Assembly: GCA_030057555.1 (NCBI GenBank)
Contig: JASGUU010000020.1
Coordinates: forward strand, 69,286-133,285
Origin: Bacillota bacterium
GTDB lineage: Bacteria; Bacillota; Clostridia; Saccharofermentanales; Fastidiosipilaceae
DNA length: 64,000 nucleotides
Reading direction: 5' to 3'
The translations under genes and the position numbers were made by a program. Below the pieces are notes generated by a model. It was not told where the DNA came from. It did not search any database and saw only the letters and a list, made by a program, of their open reading frames with translations. The stretch's first letter is position 1; every line of letters starts with the position of its first letter. This document shows positions 53,802 through 62,588 of the stretch, one piece after another.

Positions 53802-54413
53802 TCACTTCGCGAGCTCAAGCTGCAGCATCGCCAGCCAGTTGAAGATACTGGTCAGGCTGAAACTGTAGAGGGCGATCGAGAGAGGCTTCCCCAGCAGGAT
53901 GATGAGACTGTAGCGCCGCCAGCTCATGTTCGAGAGACCTGCGAGATAGCAAAGGGCGTCGTCGGGGGCAAAGGGAAAGAAGATGGCGAGTGCGAAGAGG
54001 CGGTCGAAGCGCTTCTCATCGTTCAGCCAGCCACCGTAGCGGGTCATGGTCTTCTCGCCGATGAGACGCAGGGCGAGAGGTTTGCCAAACGTACGCATGA
54101 GGGCAAAGATCGCGAAGGAACCGAGGCAGATCCCGATGTAATTGTAGACCCAGCCGAGCCAGGGGCCAAAGAGGAGGACACCGGCGCCGAGAGTGATGCC
54201 GCCGGGGATCATCGGCACGACGACCTGAACGATCTGCAGCAGCACGAAGGCAACCGGACCCCAGACACCGAGACGGGAGACCAGGGCCTGCAGATTCTCC
54301 AGCGATGTGAACAGACCGAGCTGCCAGCCACGAATTGCGAGGATGACAATGGCCAGCGTCATCAGGATGGTCAGCCAGCGCGTCAGCCGTTCGAAGCGGC
54401 GCCCGTCACTCAT
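53802..54413 (-). CDS. TVP38/TMEM64 family (DedA-like fold) membrane protein
   Basis: A 203-residue protein with about five helices. It carries the SNARE-associated/DedA-type motif PWLGWVYNYIGICLGSFAIFALMRTFG near 90-115 and FPFAPDDALCYLAGLS near 145-160. Members move lipids between leaflets. It overlaps the upstream gene by 4 bp and precedes the glycosyltransferase by 21 bp, fitting a role in glycolipid handling. Confidence 0.88.
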   Translation of the reverse strand: MSDGRRFERLTRWLTILMTLAIVILAIRGWQLGLFTSLENLQALVSRLGVWGPVAFVLLQIVQVVVPMIPGGITLGAGVLLFGPWLGWVYNYIGICLGSFAIFALMRTFGKPLALRLIGEKTMTRYGGWLNDEKRFDRLFALAIFFPFAPDDALCYLAGLSNMSWRRYSLIILLGKPLSIALYSFSLTSIFNWLAMLQLELAK

Positions 54414-55213
54414 GGCAGTGGCGGCAGAGCAAAGGGTGGCGTGGCGGCCTCCTCCCCGGCCTCCGCCGGGCGAAGGCGCCGTCCGAGAGTCCGCAGCAGG
54501 GCGGTCAGCAGGGCGGCAGCCAGCAGGTAGAGAACAGCAGCCGTGACAAGCGGCAGGATGCCTGCGGCCATCTCTCCGGCGGCTGCCAGGCCAAGGGCGC
54601 GTCCGAGAAGCTCGCGGCGGCTGAGAAAGCCCAGGACCGAGCTGGCTTCGAAGGCCGCGAGGAGAACACTCCCGAGAGGCCAGACGGAAGCGGCCAGCAG
54701 CTCGCCGAGAGGCAGTTCCGGTGCCTGCACGAGGGCGGTCATGGCGAGGTGATTGGCGCTGGCAGCCGCACTACGCAGGGCAATGACGAGAACGGCCGCG
54801 ACCCAGGCGGCGGGCGGCAGCTCGCCGCCCGCCTGAAGCTTCGCTCCGGCCGCGATGACGGCGATCAGCAGCCAGAGCGGCAGAGGGACGCCGGCGAGGG
54901 CGCTGACAAATATGTTGATCAGAGCATGGCGGGTTGACTGGCGCCTCGCTTCGGGCTGGCGAAGCGTACCGCGGTCGAGCTGGAAGAGCAGCACACCGAG
55001 CGGCAGGCCAATGAGCAGACTGGCCGCCCAGAGCAGCAGGGTCCAGCCAAGGCCCAGAAGCAGTTCGATCCCGCCGCCTTCGTTGAATAGAAAGGTGCGC
55101 AGCGACCGGGCCATCAGGTCCCAGGTCTCGTAACGCAGCAGGCCGAGCTTCCATACTGCCAGACCCAGCAGCATCAGAATGGCGAGCCGCAGCCGGACAG
55201 CCCACTTCCGCAT
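54410..55213 (-). CDS. Polytopic membrane protein resembling an ABC permease
   Basis: A 267-residue protein with about six helices. The stretch LGLGWTLLLWAASLLIGLPLGVLL (near residues 50-75) recalls the start of the amino-acid-type ABC permease domain, but no coupling-loop EAA motif can be recognised clearly (ALVQAPELPLGELLAASVWPL is the closest). No ATPase or binding protein is adjacent. It may be a diverged or repurposed permease. ATG 55213 has GGAGACAGAG upstream. First gene of the TVP38/glycosyltransferase operon. Confidence 0.5.
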   Translation of the reverse strand: MRKWAVRLRLAILMLLGLAVWKLGLLRYETWDLMARSLRTFLFNEGGGIELLLGLGWTLLLWAASLLIGLPLGVLLFQLDRGTLRQPEARRQSTRHALINIFVSALAGVPLPLWLLIAVIAAGAKLQAGGELPPAAWVAAVLVIALRSAAASANHLAMTALVQAPELPLGELLAASVWPLGSVLLAAFEASSVLGFLSRRELLGRALGLAAAGEMAAGILPLVTAAVLYLLAAALLTALLRTLGRRLRPAEAGEEAATPPFALPPLP

Positions 55214-55339
55214 CTCTGTCTCCTTTCTCAAAACGGCTCCCCGGACTTTCAGTTCAAGTTCAGGAAGCCTGTGCTAAGCTCTAGCAGTATAGCAAAGGAC
55301 CCGCAGAGGTTCGTTCAGGAATTCTTAAGAGGAGATCCT

Positions 55340-56581
55340 ATGGACGCTGTCAGTGATCGTCGTTTTCAATTCACCTACAACCGCGATGTCCGCCGGCGCA
55401 CGCTGGAAACGAGGATTGTGGGCCTCCATGAGCGGAGTGGATCGCTCTGGGCAGCCCTCGAGGACACGGTCTTCTATCCCGAGGGCGGCGGCCAGCCGGG
55501 AGACCGCGGCCATCTTCTGGCCGTGCTGGCAGGACGGGAGGAAAGCTTCGCCGTCATCGACGCCCGCTATCGTGACAACTACGTGGAGCATGAAATCGCA
55601 GCACAGGATGAGGAGCGGGCCCGGGCTCTGCTCAAACCGGATCTCTCGGTAGTCGCTGAGATCGACTGGGAACGCCGCTTCGAGCTGATGCAGCAGCACA
55701 GTGCCGAGCATCTGATATCGGGTCTGGTGGGACAGCTGCACGGCTGGAACAATGTCGGCTTTCACATCAACGAGGAGCTGATGACGCTCGATTTTGACGG
55801 TCCTCTCGAGGCGGACGAGATCGTCGACATCGAGCAGCGCGTGCAGGCGGCGATCTATGCCGAACGGCCGGTTCGCATTCTCTACCATGAAAATGACAAG
55901 GACATCCCTCCCTACCGCGCAAAAATCGACATTCCCGGCACACTGCGCATCGTCGAGGTGCCCGGCATCGACCGCTGTGCCTGCAGCGGCACCCACGTCG
56001 GGAGCACAGGCGAGATCGGCGGGCTCCTGATCACGGATGCCGTGCGCTATAAGGGCGGTGTACGCCTCACTGCCATCGCCGGCTGGCGGGCGGCGCGTCT
56101 GTCTCGTGCCCAGCTCGAACGCGAGCGCGGACTCGGTGCCCTGCTCTCGACACCTCCCGGCGAGCTGGTCCGTGCTGTCGCTGCACTGCTCGAGAAGCGT
56201 GACGAGCTGATCGCGGAGGGCAACCGTCTGCGTCAGGCGCTGACGGACGAGGCCATCCGCCATCTGCCGGCAGACGGGCACGAGCTCATCTGGCTCGAGC
56301 TGCCGCAGCTCGATGCCGTCTCGCTGGCCCGGGCAGCCGAGAACATCGCAGCACGGGGAGGGCGCATCGGCGTCGCAACTACGGAACTGGGGGAGCACCG
56401 CCTGCTCGCGGCCCGCTCGGCCGCGGCGGACGACGGGAGAGAGCTCGCGGAGCTGGCGGCTGCGATGAAACGGGAACTCGGCTTTCGCGGCGGCGGCCGC
56501 GACGGCTTTCTGCAGGGGCGCCTCAGTGCTCCCCGTGAAGCTGTCGAGCATTTCTTCGCCGTCTGGGACGCAGAGCGGTAG
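55340..56581 (+). CDS. Alanyl-tRNA editing protein AlaX-type with DHHA1-like tail
   Basis: A 413-residue stand-alone relative of the alaS editing domain. It has QQHSAEHLISG (HxxxH) near 118-127, CSGTHVGSTGEIG (CxxxH) near 215-227 and a DHHA1-like tail ending GGGRDGFLQG. It should hydrolyse mischarged Ser- or Gly-tRNA-Ala in trans. The organism already has a full alaS at 7.6-10.3 kb. ATG 55340 has AAGAGGAG upstream. Single gene, divergent from the permease-like operon. Confidence 0.9.
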   Translation: MDAVSDRRFQFTYNRDVRRRTLETRIVGLHERSGSLWAALEDTVFYPEGGGQPGDRGHLLAVLAGREESFAVIDARYRDNYVEHEIAAQDEERARALLKPDLSVVAEIDWERRFELMQQHSAEHLISGLVGQLHGWNNVGFHINEELMTLDFDGPLEADEIVDIEQRVQAAIYAERPVRILYHENDKDIPPYRAKIDIPGTLRIVEVPGIDRCACSGTHVGSTGEIGGLLITDAVRYKGGVRLTAIAGWRAARLSRAQLERERGLGALLSTPPGELVRAVAALLEKRDELIAEGNRLRQALTDEAIRHLPADGHELIWLELPQLDAVSLARAAENIAARGGRIGVATTELGEHRLLAARSAAADDGRELAELAAAMKRELGFRGGGRDGFLQGRLSAPREAVEHFFAVWDAER

Positions 56582-56730
56582 AAGGGAATCGAAGCCCCGG
56601 ATCATGCAGACCATGAACCGCTCACGCTTCATAAAAAGACAGATACGCTGCCCGCAACGGGACAGGATGACTGGTAAAGCAGTGTGCTTACGTGCCGGGC
56701 GTTCAGCGAAGGCTCTGCCGTCTTAGTGCC

Positions 56731-56900
56731 GGGCCCGGTGCAGGGAATGTTCCTGAGCGAAAACCAGCCTGTACACGAAAACACAGATGCAAATCATTTT
56801 TTGCTGCCGATAGCCGGTGCCCATACGGCACTTTGTGCGATTATTCGAGCTGTACACAGCGATAACACGCACGAGTCCTGCTTCTGCTTGTATACCCTGC
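56731..56900. repeat. Dispersed four-module palindromic element, copy 3 (diverged)
   Basis: Four modules in the same alternating order as the copies at 12901 and 24813: plus 56753-56777, minus 56784-56809, plus 56833-56861, minus 56866-56893. The first reads TGAGCGAAAACCAGCCTG then TACACG, close to consensus; the flanks have diverged. Lies between the convergent AlaX-type gene and the anchored beta-propeller-like gene. Confidence 0.75.
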
Positions 56901-56941
56901 CCGGATAATCCCGAATGCTGGATTTCCCGGGGAAAATCCCG

Positions 56942-58111
56942 TCAGGGTTCGTTTGCGGCCAGCTTCAGGGCGGAGAGGCCGGTAGGCAGGCCGTTGTCGT
57001 CACCCGAGCCGATGTAGAGTGTCGTGGCATCGGGCGAGAGGGCCAGAACCCGGCAAACTTCGCCATCACCCTCCTCTCCAGTCCCGTGGAGATGGAACCA
57101 GCGTTCGAGGGGCCGCAGGTAGAAGGTTGTGTCGTGGACGGCGACGAGGCCGTTCTGTACATAAAGCCGGGGTTCGATGCCTGTCATCAGGTCGGTCATC
57201 GCGACGAGGGCTTCCTGCCCTTCGCGGCTGCGATCCGGTATCGCAAAGAGCTGCCATTCAAACTGCTCCGTGCTGCGGTCCAGGCGGTGGAGGGCGAGAG
57301 CGTAGAGCTCGGAAGCCAGCGACTGGGCCGTCCTATACCAGCGTGCGCCGTCGACATAGGACCAGCCAAGAGGCACTCCGGACCAGATCTTTGCGAGCTC
57401 CCAATCCGCGACGCGGCGGCAGGCGGGTTCACGGCGCTCGATACTGCCGTCTGAGAGGGCGACGGCGAGCCAGGCCACGGGCTTCGAGCTCCCGGGCTGG
57501 GTCACCAGCTCGGTGGTGTAGAAGTGATCGGCAGCATCAAGCTCAAAACCGTAGTAGCCGGCCTCGGATTCGAGGATACGGCGGCGCTGGCCGCTCGCGA
57601 TCTCGCAGGCGTCGACAGCGAAGACCTCATCTCCCCCTTCCCCGTACACGATCCAGCGGTCGTTCGCAGCGGCCTGCAGGCCAAATTCGGCCTCGTGGAT
57701 GATCTCCGCGGCAGCGGTCCGGGGGTCCAGGATGGCAAGAGAGATGGGGTTCAGGAGGACGATACGGCCGTCAGGGAGCACATGGAGAACGGCAAAGCCA
57801 CGCCGAACGAAAGCTTCCGGCAACTGTACGGGAGTGGCGACGGACGGATCGAGTTCGATTGCGGTATCCAGCCACAGCCCCGGCGGCTCCGGACTCTCCG
57901 TCGGCGGCGCTGTGTCCCCGGACGGCTCCTCGACGATGCCGGCCGCGTTCGTCGCAGCTGCTTCCGTTCCCTGTGCTCCAGGCTGTGTTCGCCGGCTGAC
58001 GACCAGCAGGACAACAAGCAGAAAGAGGACGAGAAGCGCGAGCGGGAGCAGCAGACGATTGAGATCGAACGGCTGCGGAGGGCGTTTGGGATCCGGCCTG
58101 AAATGGCTCAT
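56942..58111 (-). CDS. Membrane-anchored extracytoplasmic protein, beta-propeller-like
   Basis: A 389-residue protein with one N-terminal helix (LLLPLALLVLFLLVVLLVV, ~19-40), a Pro/Thr-rich linker and a ~300-residue extracytoplasmic domain of repeated short strands (GRIVLLNPISLAILDPRT, DRWIVYGEGGDEVFAV and similar), suggesting a beta propeller. No family is recognised. It overlaps the C39 protein gene by 4 bp and is last in the Smr-UDG-C39 operon. Confidence 0.6.
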   Translation of the reverse strand: MSHFRPDPKRPPQPFDLNRLLLPLALLVLFLLVVLLVVSRRTQPGAQGTEAAATNAAGIVEEPSGDTAPPTESPEPPGLWLDTAIELDPSVATPVQLPEAFVRRGFAVLHVLPDGRIVLLNPISLAILDPRTAAAEIIHEAEFGLQAAANDRWIVYGEGGDEVFAVDACEIASGQRRRILESEAGYYGFELDAADHFYTTELVTQPGSSKPVAWLAVALSDGSIERREPACRRVADWELAKIWSGVPLGWSYVDGARWYRTAQSLASELYALALHRLDRSTEQFEWQLFAIPDRSREGQEALVAMTDLMTGIEPRLYVQNGLVAVHDTTFYLRPLERWFHLHGTGEEGDGEVCRVLALSPDATTLYIGSGDDNGLPTGLSALKLAANEP

Positions 58112-58776
58112 GAGGAACCCCGGCTGATTTCCAGAAAGCGGATGTATTCCCAGGCGGGATCGATGGCATCGAGATTGGGGTAGTCGTTGTTGGTACTCGT
58201 ATCGTAGGTCTCGACGATGTAGGCGCCGTTCTCGAAGCGGTAGCCATGGACGACGATGAAGTGGGTGGTCAGATGCTCACGGTGCTGGATGCCGACGATG
58301 ACCGGGTGCCCCTGGGCGAGGGCGCGGACGGCACTGTCGCGGACCCAGTCGCGGTCGGCAACATGAGGGTCGATGTCCAGAAGATTATCCTCGCGCACGA
58401 TGCGCAGATTGTGCAGGGTAGTATAGACCTCCCACTCGAGGGGCGCGGCCCAGGAACCGAGGTCCGCTGCGACTTCGGCGGGGTTCTGTTCGATGCCATA
58501 GACATGGCCGAGCATCGCGAGGCTGGTCAGTGCACAGCCGATGTCGCCAATCGTGCGCCCCGGGCGCAGTTCACAGCCGGCCCAGGCGGGGTCGGTCTGG
58601 CGGAAGTGGGGCATCTCGAGACTGACGCTGTCGGGCACCGTGACACCGTTGACGCAGAGGCGGGGCGTCTCGGCGCACAGAAGTGCCGGGCTGCCGGGGT
58701 GCAGCACCGTGAGCGCCAGAATAAGGAGGACGACCGCCAGGAGGCGGCATGGCGGTTTTCTAGAAGGCGGCGGCAT
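58108..58776 (-). CDS. C39-like peptidase domain protein, exported
   Basis: A 222-residue protein with a signal peptide (LLAVVLLILALTVLHPGSPALLCA) and a papain-like C39-type domain: the nucleophile Cys in IGCALTSLAMLGHVYG near residue 80, and a His in THFIVVHGYRF near 170, with the late Asn/Asp in ETYDTSTNNDY. Likely acts outside on peptides or wall proteins. ATG 58776 with GAGGCG upstream is chosen; the longer frame upstream is the UDG gene read in another frame. The gene overlaps the end of the UDG gene by 17 bp. Confidence 0.8.
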   Translation of the reverse strand: MPPPSRKPPCRLLAVVLLILALTVLHPGSPALLCAETPRLCVNGVTVPDSVSLEMPHFRQTDPAWAGCELRPGRTIGDIGCALTSLAMLGHVYGIEQNPAEVAADLGSWAAPLEWEVYTTLHNLRIVREDNLLDIDPHVADRDWVRDSAVRALAQGHPVIVGIQHREHLTTHFIVVHGYRFENGAYIVETYDTSTNNDYPNLDAIDPAWEYIRFLEISRGSS

Positions 58777-59422
58777 CGGGCGCCTCGCCGGTGGGCAGCG
58801 GGGGAATCCCGCCGAGTTCTTCGAGCTTCGCGCGCACAGCCGTGAGATCCTGCCAGAAGGGTTCACGCTGACGGCGATCGCGCAGCAGGTAGGCGGGATG
58901 GTAGCTCGGCATGATCCAGTAGCCGCGGGATTCGCGCCAGATGCCGCGCACCTTCGTGATGCCGACGGTCTCACCGGTGAAGTAGCGCAGGGCCGTCGCT
59001 CCGAGAAGGAGTATGACACGTGAACCGGCGTACTGCAGCTGGCGGCGCAGCCAGGGGCGACAGGCCTCCGCCTCGGCCGGGGTCGGCTGGCGGTTGCCGG
59101 GCGGGCGACACTTGACGATATTGCAGATGTGGTAGGTCGAGGGATCGAGGCCCTGAGCGGTGAGGGCGGTATCCAGCAGTTCGCCGGAGCGGCCGACAAA
59201 GGGCAGCCCCTGCTCGTCCTCGCTGGCGCCGGGCCCCTCGCCAACGATCAGCAGGGGGGCGACGACAGCGCCGCGCCAGACGACAACGTTGCGGCGTGTG
59301 GCGGCGAGTTCACAGCGGGTGCAGGCCGAACAGGCGGCGACGAACTCGGACCAGTTGCGATCCTGCATGGGGGCTGTCGGGCCGCCCGAGGAATCAAAGG
59401 ACAACGAGTGAGACACCGTCAT
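58760..59422 (-). CDS. Uracil-DNA glycosylase, family 4 type
   Basis: A 220-residue enzyme that removes uracil from DNA. Motif GEGPGASEDEQGLPFVGRSG near 60-80, SACTRCELAATR with the Fe-S cysteines near the N terminus, ICNIVKCRPPGNR, and PSYHPAYLLR are all typical of family 4 (UdgA-like) with [4Fe-4S]. It overlaps the Smr gene upstream and the C39 gene downstream, so the operon is tightly packed. ATG 59422 is preferred; an internal ATG at 59368 has no ribosome binding site. Confidence 0.93.
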   Translation of the reverse strand: MTVSHSLSFDSSGGPTAPMQDRNWSEFVAACSACTRCELAATRRNVVVWRGAVVAPLLIVGEGPGASEDEQGLPFVGRSGELLDTALTAQGLDPSTYHICNIVKCRPPGNRQPTPAEAEACRPWLRRQLQYAGSRVILLLGATALRYFTGETVGITKVRGIWRESRGYWIMPSYHPAYLLRDRRQREPFWQDLTAVRAKLEELGGIPPLPTGEAPDAAAF

Positions 59423-59735
59423 TGCGCCGCGACCAGTCCGGATCCTGACGCAGCCGGGTATCCAGTTTGACGATCTCGAGCCCCTCCTTTTCGAAAGGAC
59501 CGAAAAGCTCGCCGGGACAGAAGCCGCGGATGCGCTCGGCGAGGAGCTCGCTGCGCAGCCAGCGGCGGGCGGCAATGCGGATCTGCCCACCCTCCCCCGT
59601 GGAGCCGTAGCCGTGGATGACCTTGATCGAAGTCGCGCCCAGACGGCGCAGCGTCGCGAGTTCAAAGCGCAGACGATCCATCGCTTTATCCACGCTTGGA
59701 TAGCCCTCTTCTATGTTCACGATGCTGACTGCCAT
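59394..59735 (-). CDS. Small Smr domain protein
   Basis: A 113-residue protein. The Smr signature is TSIKVIHGYGSTGEGGQIR near residues 40-58, with VNIEEGYPSVDKAMDRL before it. Smr domains can nick nucleic acid. First gene of the Smr-UDG-C39-sensor-like operon. ATG 59735 has AGGGGGAATC upstream; the longer frame to 59801 is not supported. The link between Smr and UDG suggests a DNA-metabolism role, by inference. Confidence 0.82.
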   Translation of the reverse strand: MAVSIVNIEEGYPSVDKAMDRLRFELATLRRLGATSIKVIHGYGSTGEGGQIRIAARRWLRSELLAERIRGFCPGELFGPFEKEGLEIVKLDTRLRQDPDWSRRNDGVSLVVL

Positions 59736-59904
59736 GATTCCCCCTGATTCTGTGGTACCGCCGCGGCCGCATAAAAGCAGGCGGTGCCGATGTACCGACA
59801 CTGCGGTGTTTGTTAAACATACTTATTCAATTATACCATTTTGATAGGCGTGGCTAATCGTCTCTGCGGGGCTTTTTCGGCAGCGTGCGGCAGCTTCGTC
59901 AGCT

Positions 59905-61149
59905 TCAGGTCCCGGCCCGAACCAGCTCCATGGCGATCCCGGCCCAGCGCCAGAGTCGCTCCGGATCGTAGCGCACCGAGCTGATATCCTTCAGAATCAG
60001 CTCAAGGGGACAGCCGAACTCGCGGCAGACCGCAATGGAGTCGGCGAGATGGCGGCGGACTTCGTTCTCGTCGAAGCGGCTGCCCGCGAGCTGCGCCGGA
60101 CTCGGTTTCCGCGAATAGACATAGTCGGAGCCGATCCGGGCGGCGCCGCGGCGCTCGTCCACCCAGGGACTCATGCTGACTTTGCGCAGATTGGGAATCA
60201 GGCGCACCGCATCCATCTTCTGGTCCAGCGGGTCGCAGCAGCCGTAGTAGACAAGGCCGAAGCGTTCGAAGAGGGGCAGATTCGGCTCAATCTCGTAATG
60301 CAGAAACATCTCGGGCGACACGGAGGCGAAGATCTGCGCCAGACCAAACATCCAGATATCCTGCGTGCGCGGACGGGCGGGATCATAGCCGGGGGCGGGA
60401 AGCTCGTCCGTCCAGGCGCCGGTGCAGTGGATCAGGGGCTGCGGGCGCGTCAGGAGACCCGCTTCCTCCAGCTGGTCGAGCTGCAGCAGGTAGCCCCTCA
60501 CCATGCGTTCGGCCAGTGCCAGCATGAAGTCGGGGCGGTCGATCAGGGCGAAAAGCAGATCCTCGGCGCCCATCCAGGTGGTGATGGGATCCCAGACCGA
60601 GAGATAGGGGTCGACACCGGCCATCTCCACTTCCAGCAGATTGCCGAAGACCTCCTCCGCCCAGGCGAGGCGGCGTGCCGTCTCCTCGGTGTCATGGCGC
60701 AGTTCGGGCATTCTGATGCGCTCGAGGTCTGAGTCTTCTGTCAGCTGGTTGTGATAGAGCTGACCCCGGACATCGCTTGTCTCGTCATATACAGCGGCAT
60801 CCCTCTCGACGCTGATGCCGAAATCGAGTCCGCTGACGGCCGGACGGATGCGGATGACAGCATCGACAACCTGATCCACCGGGAAGTGGCGCCACTGGTA
60901 GAGCTGGCGACGCAGCTGCTGCTCATGGGCACGCGCCTCGTCCCCCTCACAGCGGAGGGTCAGCTCGTCGTTCACGTTCATCTCGTTCCAGCAGACCTGG
61001 TCGATCATGACCATCGGGCGAACGGGATCGAGCGCGTTGAGACGGCGCCAGAGCTCCCTCGTCTCCTCCTGCACGGGAAGCGCGGCGATCGAGGCAGTCT
61101 CCTCGGCGAGGCGGCGCAGAATGTCACGATCGTGCTGATTGATCTTCAT
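59905..61149 (-). CDS. Uroporphyrinogen decarboxylase-like (URO-D superfamily) protein
   Basis: A 414-residue member of the URO-D/methyltransferase barrel superfamily. GLVYYGCCDPLDQKMDAVRLIPNLRKVSMSPW (split near residue 310) is highly characteristic of a Firmicutes/Bacteroidetes subgroup without known heme function. A Cys/His pair around LIHCTGAWTDELPAP is typical of zinc-binding relatives in methyl transfer. I chose ATG 61149, since AAGGA lies ~10 nt upstream; ATG 61158 nearby is possible, and the much longer frame is not supported. No corrinoid protein is adjacent. A second member lies at 6.1-7.2 kb. Confidence 0.78.
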   Translation of the reverse strand: MKINQHDRDILRRLAEETASIAALPVQEETRELWRRLNALDPVRPMVMIDQVCWNEMNVNDELTLRCEGDEARAHEQQLRRQLYQWRHFPVDQVVDAVIRIRPAVSGLDFGISVERDAAVYDETSDVRGQLYHNQLTEDSDLERIRMPELRHDTEETARRLAWAEEVFGNLLEVEMAGVDPYLSVWDPITTWMGAEDLLFALIDRPDFMLALAERMVRGYLLQLDQLEEAGLLTRPQPLIHCTGAWTDELPAPGYDPARPRTQDIWMFGLAQIFASVSPEMFLHYEIEPNLPLFERFGLVYYGCCDPLDQKMDAVRLIPNLRKVSMSPWVDERRGAARIGSDYVYSRKPSPAQLAGSRFDENEVRRHLADSIAVCREFGCPLELILKDISSVRYDPERLWRWAGIAMELVRAGT

Positions 61150-61559
61150 GTTCTCCATTCCTTCCCGGCCGCGCCGCTGATTTGTTTCCGTCAATGTATC
61201 AGTGCATGTCCGCCGAGGGGTCCCTGCCGCTGATGCTGGACGGGATGGCGGACCCTCCGGCACCATTATTACATGGAGAGCTTGCTGTACGGATGCTGTT
61301 TCGCAGTTCTGCCGCCTATTGCCAGCTGTAGCCGACGGCAATCCAGTGAAAACAGGATCGAGAAGAAGACAGAAAGAGCTCTCAGGATCTTCTGCAGCTG
61401 CATCATCAGGAAAGCCAGCTGATTGTGTTGCTACCAGGGAGACGTCTGCACTTTTTAGACGACAGCGATGAAATGAAGCCATGCTGTGCCCCAAAGCGCG
61501 CGTGTCAGACAGAATCTGCAGGCAAACAAGCACATGCAGTTATTCACGAAAAGAAAAAA
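61150..61559. other. Gap upstream of the URO-D-like gene
   Basis: AT-richer mixed sequence without a gene. The promoter of the URO-D-like gene should be here; nothing specific is seen. Confidence 0.4.
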
Positions 61560-61577
61560 TGAAAGCTTGTCATCAAC

Positions 61578-62327
61578 CCCATAGCCATAGCGGCCATGGC
61601 TGGCAGCGAACAGCTCCCGTATGAAGCCGCGAAGCTCCCTGTTCTTGTCTTTCCGGTGCTGATGAGCCTTATGGTAGTAGCAGCTACTGCGGGTCAGACG
61701 CATCGTCTTCAGCAGCATGGGTAGTGGATACCGGTTCAGCAGGGCGTCGATCACCATTACCTTCTCCGCGTTCTTCAGTTTGCTCAGGTCGACGCCGGGG
61801 TCTGCTTTTTAAGATGTTGATCGTTTCCTGCAGGATGTCGCGTTCCAGCTGCGCCTGCAGGAGTTTGGCTTTGAGCCGTTCCGCCTCGATCTGCAACTGT
61901 CGGAGCTTTTCGATTTCGCCTTCCGTTGGCGCTGGCTTGCGCGGTGACCTCCCCTTCTTCTTTGCGGGTGTCATGGGACGTACCCATCCTCCTTGAGTGA
62001 ACTCATTCGCCCAAGTATAGATCGCTCAGCGGCTAAACCCCAGCTCCGTCGCCACATCCGTTACAGACTCTCCGTCTTCGAAGCAGCGTCTAACCGCTGA
62101 CCACTTTTCTTCCAACGCCACACGACAATGGGCGCAGCGAGTACGTGTCTGGCAGCGTACAGGCTCCTTATGCCCAGGCAGCTCTGAAAGACGGCCTGCA
62201 TCTCGCAGGGCCACCCAACGCTTCAGAAGCTCGAGGCCTGGATAGCCGAGATGACGAATGGTCTTGGAATACGACCCAACTGGTCGTATACCTGCAGAGC
62301 CTCTTCGATTTCTTCGCGTCGATACAT
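61578..62327 (-). pseudogene. Decayed IS3-type transposase (orfA and truncated orfB)
   Basis: Reading the minus strand from ATG 62327 gives an orfA N terminus (MYRREEIEEALQVYDQ) which shifts frame near 62280 into GSYSKTIRHLGYPGLELLKRW, stops in frame at 62026, continues in frame as AIYTWANEFTQ and then KLRQLQIEAERLKAKLLQAQ (leucine zipper). The orfB start follows in another frame (VIDALLNRYPLPMLLKTMRLTRSSCYYH) and ends at about 61578 (SHGRYGYG), before the DDE core. The HTH-leucine zipper-orfB order is typical of the IS150-like IS3 group. At least one frameshift, one stop and one truncation make it inactive. Confidence 0.85.
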
Positions 62328-62374
62328 GCTGATTTTCTCCTGATTCGGTGTTCAAGATATTGTCGGCATCCCCA

Positions 62375-62416
62375 TCACTCGCCATCCTGACCACAAAGAG
62401 GCTGTTTCTGGTCAAA
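62375..62416. repeat. Partial copy of the 71-bp hairpin repeat
   Basis: ACTCGCCATCCTGACCAC through TTTCTGGTCAAA matches the second half of unit 3 of the array at 1892-2104 with few differences. It lies directly before the transposase-tail-like stretch at 62424. Confidence 0.7.
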
Positions 62417-62423
62417 CGAATGC

Positions 62424-62471
62424 TTGAGGAAAGCTCAAAAAAGTTTTCCTGTTCCAACAAGTATGACGTGC
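62424..62471 (+). pseudogene. Degenerate copy of the transposase tail seen near 2.4 kb
   Basis: TTGAGGAAAGCTCAAAAAAG and the following bases to TATGACGTGC match 2361-2412 with small indels. No open frame of length remains. It suggests a formerly complete element of the same kind at both places. Confidence 0.55.
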
Positions 62472-62588
62472 GCCCCCAAAATGGAACTAAAATGAACTTC
62501 AGGGTGCCGGACAAGTATTGAACGATCTAGTTGAAGAAAATAAACTTCACCATGGAGCATAGCCACGGAGTTTGATGGGAGAAGACAC

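Noticed and set aside
60049-60732. Plus-strand frame opposite the URO-D-like gene
   Set aside because: Shadow frame; the minus frame carries clear URO-D motifs.
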